Assembly (NCBI GenBank): GCA_021234155.1
Contig: JAJEKV010000057.1
Location: 3,379,821-3,443,820, forward strand
Length of the DNA: 64,000 nt
Origin: Isoetes taiwanensis
Lineage: Eukaryota; Streptophyta; Lycopodiopsida; Isoetales; Isoetaceae
Direction: 5' to 3'
The notes beneath the pieces were generated by a model. The model made no database searches and was not told where the DNA came from. It saw only the letters and a list, made by a program, of their open reading frames with translations. A program made the translations under genes and the position numbers. The first letter of the stretch is position 1. Every line of letters begins with the position of its first letter. Of the stretch, positions 55,198 to 64,000 are shown piece after piece.

Positions 55198-56987
55198 TTG
55201 GGACAGGGACTGGAAAAGAGACTATTGATACAGTTACATAAGCTTAGCAACAGAGGTCGAGAGCAACTGTGGGCGATTGTGGAAGAGCTGATCAAACTCG
55301 AGCGCGGACAAGCATCCGACTGTGTTGCTTTCGGAGATTTCCTAACCCGCCTCCCAAACATGGTGAACACTCGAACTGGAGCAGGGGTAGGCCCGGTGAA
55401 TAGACAGCAGAGGGTGGTTCAGCCGATTCTTGACTATGCCAATGAGATTCAAAATGTGGTGAAGCGTGAACTAAAGGACCAAAGACGCTCCTACTGTGTT
55501 GGTAAGCTCAAAAACCCAGCTGTAGAAAATAAACTTAAATATCTCTCTAGCCTGGGCCTCATTGGTTGTGTCCGACCCGAAGGGGTCCGCTTACAGTACC
55601 TTAAAGTTGAACTGGAAAAAGACAAAGATATCTTAATCAAAAATATGTATTGGACTGAGTTCCCATTTTTCATAGCAGAATGTGAGAACTCCCGCTCGCC
55701 ATCGTGTTCCTAAAAAAAGGAACAATCAGCCGAGCCAATACCCAAATTTTTTCTTTCGTAAATGGTATCCGGATTTGACCCCGTAATTTATCTCAACTTT
55801 TCCATCCGCCCGTCGCGTCTCGGGGGGTTAAACCCCATGTACCGAATGAACAATCTTTGTATTCTTTGTTCAAGAATACAGGTAATTATATTGCTATGGA
55901 GATCACAGCTGATCGAGCCCCCAGAGTTTGGGCTCAGATAGACCTCCTGAAACCAGTGCCTGAAAGCATACATTACATTGATTACTTTGGAAATCCCAAA
56001 GTATTAAAGCTAGCCTGGAATGGTCTGCCTGAGCCATGTTCTATCTGTGGACTTCGATTACATGGCGGAGGCATCTGCAAAGGGTCAAAAACAGAGATCC
56101 CAAAGCGAAAAATGGCAATAGAAAGGGAGGAGGAATGGATCACTCCTAACAAGGGGAAAGCTCAGAGGTATCAAAATACCCCTGCCCAGAAACCGAAAAA
56201 GAATGTGAATGGCAGTGCAAAGAGGAAAGCAAGGAAACAAAAACAAAGGGAAATCCGGGAGCAGCAGAATCAGGAGGAGCAAAAAATTAAAGAACAAAAG
56301 AGGCAATGGAGGAAGAAGGTCAGATTCCAAGCAGAAAACATGGAGATAAAGATCTTGAACAAGGCAAAGGGGAAAGAAGTGGTAGATCCAGATGCTCTGA
56401 CTGTTACCCCAGCCCATGAGGGCAGAGCTAGGGTGCTGACCATTGAGGAACCAAGTAGGCCCCCTATTAATGAATACTCGGAGTCAGATGACTCGGGTGG
56501 AAAATTTTTAGAACAGGGAGAACCCTCTAAAACCCTTTCCTCTCCCCCTGTTATCCAACTGTTTAAGGATGCTCCCTCAATCGAAGAGGAGTATGTGACC
56601 ATTCAGGGTGATGAGAATCACAAGGGTAGTTTTGAGGAGGATTTCCTGAACCCCCTCACAAGAGATAGCACTGCAGATGGAGATCAGGGAACTCAAGAAT
56701 CAGAAATGGTTCTACCCACTGATCTAATTATAAATAACTCTCCCATGTTGGAACAAGTGGCACAGGTGGCTCCTGAACAGGAAGATGACATCCAAGGGGT
56801 CTCATGCTCACTGGAATTGGAAATAGGGGACACCCCACATGGAAAATTCTGGAATGATGAAGAAAGCAGTGATGAAGACACTCAGGAAGAGTCCTTTTTC
56901 ACCCCCCAAACAACCAAAAAAACAAGGCAGAGAAAGGTCTATACTCCTAATCCTTATGGGCCAATCACCAGATCCAAGAAGGCATGA
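55198..56987 (+). pseudogene. LINE ORF1, nucleic-acid-binding protein
   Basis: Two frames (55198-55713 and 55857-56987) joined by a damaged stretch. The second starts with SLFKNTGNYIAMEITADRAP, a DUF4283-like RNA-binding segment, and a CCHC-type knuckle CSICGLRLHGGGIC. Then follow a long lysine/glutamine-rich helix (KAQRYQNTPAQKPKKNVNGS, KRKARKQKQREI) and an acidic tail. It would coat the LINE RNA. The stop codon overlaps the ORF2 start (ATGA at 56984-56987). Confidence 0.75.
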
Positions 56988-59900
56988 AGATTGTCACATG
57001 GAATGTGAGGGGGATTAAAGGGCCCCTGAAACGAAGAAGAGTTATCATTGCTTTGAAAGAAATGAGGGCTGACATTGTCCTTATTCAAGAACATAGGCTT
57101 CCAAGTTTTGAAGCCTCAAATCTGGGGAACTGGGTTATGCCTAATGGAGGATCCATATGGTCACCAGCTGATGGTACCAAAGGGGGGATTTGCACAATAT
57201 GGAACTCTTATTCTCCTCTAGGGTCATATCACCATCCCTCTGGCAGATGGCATGTCATTTTCCTTAGGGTGGGGGAAGACAAAGTTGGGATAATTAATGT
57301 ATATGCATCCACAGATCCTGAGGAGAGGGAAAGACAATGGAAGGACATGGCTGACTGGATTCCTACCATGCAAGCAGACAGCTGGGTGCTGAGTGGAGAC
57401 TTCAACAATACCCCTTTGTGGAACCAGAAGTTAGGCAAAAAGTTGAACATGACAAAAAATGAAAGATTCCAAAGGGGACAAACTTATGGATATCTTTGTG
57501 TATCAAGCCCCCTCCTCAACTAATGTGTACTCTCGAGTAACAAAAAAAGGGTAGGGAATGATAGGGTGTTTTGTCTCCTAGACAGTTTTTACACTAAAGA
57601 TGTCGTTAGATGTGGCCACAAATAATTATAAATGGGGACCACAAAGAACTCAATATCAGACCACTTCCCACGATCATGGAAGTAGGCAACTTTCGGGCTT
57701 AAAGGGGAGCTAACACCCCCTTTAAAGTGAACACCAGCCTTCTCAACAATGAAGTCTTCTGTCGAGAATTCCAGGACTTCTACAAATCCCTACCCCCATT
57801 GCAGCAGAGTGGATCAATGAAGGGGTTTGTAAACAAAATGAGGAAGATAAAGGACTGGCTGAAACTTTGGGGTAAAAGGTGGAATGGAAATATGAAAAAG
57901 GAAAAAACTGACATCTATCTTCAGGTCAAAGAAATTAGGCAAAGGATTTTTTATGACCCATACAATGTGGATTTGCATAAGGAGGAGGAACACCTGGAAA
58001 GAAAGGTCAAAAACATTGAGGAGACAGAAGCTAAGGGTCTTATCATCAAGAGTAAATGCATCAATGTTAATTGCATGGACCGATGTAGCTCTAAGCTCTT
58101 CTTCAGGACAGCAAAAGGGCGAATCATGAACAATGGCATCATCTCGGTTACAGAAGAAGGCCAAAAGATCTCAGGGCAGGAAAATCTATTGGACTTCTTC
58201 CATGCTAAATACAAGGACCTGTTTGCTGACTCACAGGTGAATGAGGCCAATCTTAAGCACTTCTTTCATAAGCTTGGTCCAAATTTACCAAGCAATTGAT
58301 GATGGCGCCTACACAAAGAACCTTCTACAGAGGAAATTGGGAAAACTCTTACAGGTATGGCTCATGGGAAGAGCCCTGGCCCTGATGGAATCCCCCCGGA
58401 ATTCTATGTGGCTTTCTGGGACATCATGAAGCAGGACCTAACCACATTCATCCAGGGAGCTTGGGCTGCCCCAAAGGTACACCCAGCCATAAATGCTGGC
58501 CTGATTGCCCTAATTCCCAAAGTTGATGCTCCTGTTGCCTTCTCCGATTGGAGGCCAATATCACTCACAAACTCTTCATATAAAATCTTGGCCAAGATTC
58601 TGGCTAATAGAATCAAGGGGGTTCTCCAAAAGGTAATAAATCCAGTGCAATCAGCCTTCCTGCCAGAAAGGAGCATCTTGGATAACTTCATAGGGGCTCA
58701 TGAGGGTTTACACTGGAACCTTCACTCCAAGCAGAACTGCATGCTAGTTAAGCTGGATTTCAGACGGACCTATGATACAATTAATTGGAAGTTCCTCTAT
58801 ATGGCAATGGCACAGCTTGGCTTCTTTGATGGAGTGATAGGGAAAGTGCATAGTCTTAATGATGCCGGGTTGCTCTGCTGCAGCCATGGTCAATGGATCC
58901 CCTACCAAGTTCTTTGAATGCAAAAAGGGGTAAGACAGGGGATGCCCTCCGCTCCCTATCCGTTCTTAATTGTTGCGTAAATGGTAATCGGGCCACACTC
59001 AATATGGTAGCTACAAAAGAGATCCGTGGCCTCCAACTTCCACAAGGTATGGGAGACTTTGTCATCATGCAATATGTCGATGACACATTTGCATTTCTGC
59101 AGAATGATGGATCAAGTCTTCCTAATTTCCTAAATATGCTACAACTCTTTGGGAGTGCTTCGTGTCCTTCCTCAATAAGAATAAGAGCACCATTGTCATG
59201 CAAACCGATCGATGAGCTGCATGGCATCAAAGTTACCGGACACAAATCTACCACAAAACTTCTAGGGTTGCCTCCGGGGTCATCAATATGAATTTACCCC
59301 GACTATGGGACTCAATTGTAAACAGGGATGAAGAGGAAGATACGGATGTACTCTAAATCTCTCTCTTTAGCGGTATGCGTGGGGTATAATTAACAGGATG
59401 ATTGCCAAGACACACACATCTACTTTTCCTCGGTAATAATAGCTGATAAGGCATCATATAGGAAACCGAAACCGCTATGAGGGAATACATCCGGCGGGAG
59501 CAAGAATGGTCTCCCCGGATAATTTGACCTTGCCAAAGAAGGAAGGAGGATTAGGATGTAAAGACCTATTTTCCCAAGCTCAAAGCTCTCGGTCGCTAAA
59601 ATAGTCCGAGATCCCCGACTTCAAAAGTCCATCACCGCTCTCAAACTTGTGAAATATCGGTTAGGGACCACAACCATAGTAGGTGCCCCTTCTCTTCCTC
59701 ATCAACTCCCCTGACTCGGCATTTTACCAGATTAAACCCTCCTCAAGATCCAAAATTCTCGAGACGTATTCTCTCAGCCTGAAATTTGGTCTCTCCATGC
59801 TTCCGAGCAAGGGAGTTGGACTCGGTCAATGACAGTCATGGTTTCTTCGCATCGATTTGGTAAGTGAGGATGAAGGTTGTTTGGCCCTCAAGCACCCCCT

Positions 59901-60754
59901 CAAATACAAGGAGTGGTGCCCCGGCCGGGCTACACACCATAGGCTCCCTCAGAATAATGAGACTTGGAGAGAATGGGGAGCTAACTACTTAAGTTCCGAT
60001 ACAGAGACCAACAGAAAAATCTATTCCTTAGTCACCAGGCACCCCAGGGGTAATGATAACTGTCTTCATAATTGGATCTCTGATGGTAAGGGATATAAGG
60101 TCTCTGTGATTTATAGTTTGTTACTTGACAAGAGTCAACTCAAAGTTTGCAGAACATGGAATTGTCAACATGATACAGATACCGCATGCATTATCGGGGC
60201 GTGGGGAAGCTTCAAGTGCAAATAAGGTCATCTTCTTTAGATGGCTGCTACTTAATCAAAGCCTCAAAACCAATAGCTATAGGGCCCAATTTGACACTAA
60301 CATATCTGGCATGTGCCCCTTAGGGTCGTGGGTCGTTGAAACGAGCCCCCACGCCTTCACCGCCTTTTGGTTAGCTCCATTCTGGCAATGGATTAGACCC
60401 CTGTTACAACAAGTTCCCACTGATGATGCCTCCTTGCTGCAGTTTCTCAACAATACATCATCCTTCAAGGGCACTCTCAAAACTCTAGCCTGTTGGGCTA
60501 TTTGGAAACATAGGAACACAGTGGCCATTGAAGGACTGGCCCCGAGCCTATCTGAACTTAAAGCCTCTTTTCAGATCCTCCTAGCTGAGGCAGCCATGGC
60601 ACATAGGGCAAACAAGGGTCTAAAATATGATCGCAAATGGGATTCCCTGGGAACCTTCAATGGTTTCTTTCAATTTTTTGCAATTCTATTTAATGATTTG
60701 GATATTGTTCTTGACAGAATTTCTGCTGAAAGGACACTATGCGGGGGGACATGA
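56984..60754 (+). pseudogene. LINE ORF2, endonuclease and reverse transcriptase
   Basis: The endonuclease begins at the ATG (MKIVTWNVRGIKGPLKRRRV), with IVLIQEHRLPSF and VLSGDFNNTPLW. It breaks after 57523. The linker is at 57727-58299, and the RT in 58357-58917 (GKSPGPDGIPPEFY, LIALIPKVDAPVAFSDWRPI, LVKLDFRRTYDTINWKFLY, where the usual KAYD is RTYD). The catalytic VIMQYVDDTFAFL is at about 59080. The C-terminal part at 60125-60754 includes FRWLLLNQSLKTNSYRAQ and a tryptophan-rich end. At least five frame changes occur. In an intact element the product nicks DNA and copies the RNA at the nick. Confidence 0.85.
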
Positions 60755-61290
60755 GCGCCTAGTGGATCCTGCCACAGCTCCACTTTACAACCAAGAAGTC
60801 ATTGATGCTCTGTTTTGGGTCAAGACTGAAGTTATCAGCTGTATAACCTTTGAGAGGCTGCTTTGCGCACGAAGACATCCGGAGGTTTAATCGAAATCAA
60901 ACCATACTTTCAGGCCAAAAAGAAAATCCATGAAGAGGCCCGTGACTCCTGGATTATGCACCTGCTGGATTCCACAGGTTATGGCCCAAATGAGCTAGAT
61001 GACATGATGTTCATCTACACAGATGAGGCCTTTGCAATCATATCACTGGAGGGAGTGCCGGATATACTGTAAACAGTCGATGGAACAGTAGTCTCTGTTT
61101 TGAGTAGATATGCTTCTGAACTTTAAGTTTAAAGTGCTTTCTATTTTGAACTCTGTTTAGTGCCATCCATGAAGGGTCTATGATAGCGAATAGCTATCCA
61201 CTTTTTCCCAGGAGTAGTACTTCCTACTCAGGGTTTTTTGTATGATCATGTAATTTTCCTATACAGTAATACAATCTCTGCCGTTTCCTC
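60755..61290 (+). other. 3' part of the L1-like LINE
   Basis: Contains ORFs GHERLVDPATAPLYNQEVID (to 60890) and MRTKTSGGLIEIKPYFQAKK (60863-61072), probably one frame-shifted downstream product, then a 3' UTR ending in the A tail. No family is recognised. Confidence 0.4.
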
Positions 61291-61503
61291 AAAAAAAAAA
61301 AAATCCATCAAAAAACCCTGAACCCTAAGCCCTCTGTTCTACCATTTGCTTATCTGGTATGTCCATTTTTCTTTGTAGATTTGTAGATTTTGGGCTCTCT
61401 ATGTTTGAACGGCGCCGTTTACAGATTTCATATGTTCTTGTTCTCTTCTTGTATGTCCCTTTCAATTTCATAAAAACATTGGTTATTTGGGCTCCTCATT
61501 TTT

Positions 61504-63272
61504 TTTTTTTTTTTTTTTTGAAGGCACGTTTTTTTATATTATATAAGTAAAAAGGTACATGGCTTAAAGCCTTATTGAAGGCTCCACAATGGGCCAGATA
61601 GGAATTATTAAATCACAACGGATCCCTCAATGGATCAAATTGGAAGCAAAAGGCGCCAGAACCCAAAAGTGTGGAACAGGAAAAAACTATAAACTCCAAC
61701 GACCACCAATCAAGTCGAAATCCCATGATCATCTAAAGATAGAACCACCTAAGGCACCTCCCCCTAACATACAAGAAGATGAAGGCAGATATTAAGGAAG
61801 CATCCTCCCACGCTGCGTTAACTAGGACCTCTAGTCCAAAGATTTATGGAGGTACTATGGGAGAGGCACTAGCACCATTCCACGGATGTACTAAGCACAT
61901 GCACCCTCACCGCCTTCCCGAGAACACATTTGCCTCTCAAGGCCCTCCCCCCCCAAGGGGTGGTCCACATCCTCTTCACCGCTTTAATCTCCCCTCGCTT
62001 GAGATCCATCTTCATTTTACTCCTATAAAGCACTTCGCCCCTCCCGTACCAAGTGCCTCCTAGATCTCGTACCTTTTCCTGACCTTCTTTGTCTATACCT
62101 TTTCCTGGACAACACACCTCCTCCCAGCTGGGATAGGAGAGGGCAGCATAAATTAAACAAGACTCTAGTAAAATCCACATATCACACACAAGAATCCCCC
62201 TTAAACAAATAGAGCAACAACAATGCAACTCCAACCTTCGAAATGTATCACTTTCCCATTGTCGTACTCCAAACAAAGGCCTCCTTGCCTTGAGCAATTA
62301 CCAAATACACCTTGAAAAGCACCTCCGCAATATTACATATAAGGTGGACTGCTCAAGTGTGAAGAGGCCACTATATTCTTTGTCCTCCTAATCAATTAAA
62401 TACAAAGAACAATGGATCATCCCAAATGCCTCAATAAATCTAGGGTGCTCCTCTATCACTAGTATCTACAACCAAAACAACAAAGCGTATATTTCAGGGC
62501 CCAACAAGAGTAGTGCACACTTCCAACAATCAAACCTGCCTTGTTCTGTCATGCTCTTCCACATTAGATCCTAGCACGCCTATTTGAGAATTACCAATAT
62601 TATTTCATTCATGCACGTATAACGATTCATGGATCGAAAAGAAAGCAAGCAACACAAAGCCATAAATCCTAGTGCTTCATTTTCAACACTCGCACATACA
62701 TATCTTGACCAGCCTTGACCATTCTCATCGCAGGGAGTGCAGTCTTAATCATTATTGCAAGGTGCAATCACAACCGCATCGCGTCGGCGGTCTTCGTGTT
62801 GGAAGGAGTGCAACACATTAAGATTCATTGCTAGTGAGAACTGCCCAAGACCAAAACATGCTTAACTATCATTCATGAACACCTAGCAATAGCCGAAGAA
62901 TAATGCGGTTCTAAGCAAGAGCCGAACCTGTTAAAGCACAAAAGTCAGTATGCTAGTCGCTATCCGTTCTCGTAACGCAAGGACAAAGCGAAAACTTATT
63001 TCTTACCCGATCACAACCCGAGACAAAAAGATAAGAGCCAGAGGTAGCGGCCATACACCCAGCTAAAACCCCTGTTTGCAGCAGATCCTAAGTGAGCGAG
63101 GAGGAAACAACATTTGCGACTTCACCCGCGGTGCGAGAAAGACAAAGAAGAAACCTTTTTTGGTCTGCTCCTCCAAACCGATCCTTCAAATAGATCCTTC
63201 AAGGGGATGGGCGGCGCCGCCAATCGCCTAAACCCGCTACCCTAAACATTTTTCCTTTCCTTTCAAAAATCC
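61504..63272 (-). mobile_element. minus-strand poly(A) retro-insertion, 1.77 kb
   Basis: GCTCCTCATTTTT at 61491-61503 is repeated at 63273-63285 (13 bp). A T tract at the left end (to 61519) is a poly(A) tail on the minus strand. This is the signature of LINE-machinery insertion. The only sizeable ORF (62297-61869, minus, with FGVRQWESDTFRRLELHCCC) has no known domain, so it may be a LINE 3' fragment, a SINE-like non-autonomous element or a processed transcript. Confidence 0.75.
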
Positions 63273-63286
63273 GCTCCTCATTTTTC

Positions 63287-63612
63287 TGAACGGCGCCGTT
63301 TAGAAAATTCGCATGCTTTCATTTACAGAATTGCTAGGGCATAAAATCTATTTGCTGCATTTGGGCTTCTTCATTGGTTGTAGTTTTTCTTGATAGGCAA
63401 CAAGAATATAATATGAGCACATATTTGTTTTGGTGATCAAGTGCAGTTTTCCTGTTTGACGCCGTTTAATCAAATGAGCATCTGATTTGTATGAAGCAGT
63501 AGGGCATGGTGGTGACTTTTTTTCAAGGTATTTTATAGTATTTTTGTGATGCAAGTCTCTTGTTTGGTGCCATTTGATGAAATTGTGTGTTTATATGCTT
63601 GCACAGAAGGGC
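63287..63612 (+). repeat. degenerate repeats upstream of the partial gene
   Basis: Three units follow one pattern: aacggcgccgtttag...gctagggcat (63290), gacgccgtttaatcaaatg...agtagggcatggtggt (63457) and ggtgccatttgatgaaatt...agaagggcatggttgt (63568). A fourth aacggcgccgtttac occurs at about 61409, on the other side of the retro-insertion. The last unit contains the gene's start codon. Confidence 0.5.
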
Positions 63613-64000
63613 ATGGTTGTAACTCGCCAACATAAAGAGGAGTTTGTATACACTCTTCTTCGGACCCCACCTAGAAGATCAAGGAAGTCTAAGCCTTTTC
63701 GTACAGAGTTGCAAATAGATATGGCACAAGAAGACATAGAACAAGTTATTGAATATGTTGAGCCAGATGTGTCTGTAGAAGGAGAAGATATTCAATCAGA
63801 TCAGAAAGAGGTTTTGGGAGGTAGTCCTTCAAAGAATGCAATTCTTGCAAAAGAAAGCGAGGATACTGAGACAGATGAAGGTAGTCCTTCAAAGAATGCA
63901 ATTCTTGCAAAAGAAAGAGAGGATACTGAGACAGATGAATTTTCTGGAAAGTTCACAGTTCAGCAAATTTCTGAAATTTTGCAAGAGATCAGAGTAGTCA
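63613..64000 (+). CDS. unidentified gene, 5' part, running off the window
   Basis: The ATG at 63613 (GGGCATGGTT), just after a GCTTGCACAG acceptor, opens a frame that stays open to base 64000. The protein starts MVVTRQHKEEFVYTLLRTPP, then RRSRKSKPF, a basic patch that could be a nuclear signal, then an acidic region with a 20-residue tandem repeat GSPSKNAILAKE.EDTETDE (two copies, one difference), and FTVQQISEILQEI. No family is recognised. A long intact frame and a good acceptor support a host gene. Confidence 0.55.
   Translation, partial: MVVTRQHKEEFVYTLLRTPPRRSRKSKPFRTELQIDMAQEDIEQVIEYVEPDVSVEGEDIQSDQKEVLGGSPSKNAILAKESEDTETDEGSPSKNAILAKEREDTETDEFSGKFTVQQISEILQEIRVV
63820..63939 (+). repeat. 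60 bp in-frame tandem repeat in the partial gene
   Basis: Two adjacent 60 bp copies beginning ggtagtccttcaaagaatgc, differing at one base (agc versus aga). Confidence 0.95.

Larger units (their letters stand above)
54637..61303 (+). mobile_element. near full-length L1-like LINE
   Basis: A 6.67 kb plus-strand insertion bounded by the duplication above and a 13 A tail (61291-61303). It contains ORF1 with a zinc knuckle, ORF2 with AP-endonuclease and RT, and a C-terminal region. The flanks rejoin to a plausible host sequence: ctgcaaatttt on the left and ccctgaaccctaagccc on the right. Frameshifts in ORF1 and ORF2 make it inactive. Confidence 0.85.

Overview
The window is a transposon-dense stretch of a plant nuclear genome. 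The support is an intron-containing lipid-transfer-protein gene, chromodomain Ty3 and L1-type elements, GT-AG introns and plant-style MITEs. A large seed-free land-plant genome such as a fern would fit, but the species cannot be read from the sequence. No rRNA gene, tRNA gene or CRISPR array was seen. LAYOUT: (1) 1-23336 is one minus-strand Ty3 chromovirus. Its 5' LTR lies at 21771-23336 and its 3' LTR runs off the left edge at base 156. Between primer-binding site and gag it carries an unusual gene block at 17.5-21.0 kb, including an ungapped histone H3 globular domain. Its integrase is split by an 11.7 kb terminal-inverted-repeat DNA transposon (1541-13269), which holds a decayed transposase on the plus strand and a multi-exon FCP1/HAD-phosphatase-like gene on the minus strand. 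(2) 23.3-25.0 kb holds purine tracts, GC-rich repeats, a tRNA-derived SINE head and a (GA)n microsatellite. (3) 25.0-29.2 kb is a decayed LINE. (4) 29.2-34.8 kb is a 5'-truncated plus-strand Ty3 element with an RNase H-like domain before its reverse transcriptase (RT) and a histidine-rich stretch coded by a minisatellite. (5) 34.8-40.5 kb is the quietest part, with one apparently intact host gene (non-specific lipid transfer protein, two exons) and a few possible exons. (6) 40.5-42.1 kb is an L1 remnant. (7) 42.2-45.5 kb is a decayed minus-strand SWIM-finger/MULE-like transposase gene. (8) 45.7-53.7 kb is an unusual retroelement. About 1.79 kb direct repeats, each with a TATA box and a 121-codon ORF, flank a Penelope-like RT gene, with no integrase, protease, RNase H or GIY-YIG endonuclease seen. 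The element is itself bracketed by two copies of the 5' part of the MULE-like gene. (9) 54.6-61.3 kb is a near full-length L1-like LINE with a poly(A) tail and target duplication. (10) 61.5-63.3 kb is a minus-strand poly(A) retro-insertion with a 13 bp target duplication. (11) 63.6-64.0 kb is the start of an unidentified gene that runs off the window. Most element ORFs carry frameshifts or stops. The strongest candidates for undescribed biology are the H3-bearing chromovirus and the direct-repeat-flanked Penelope-like element.
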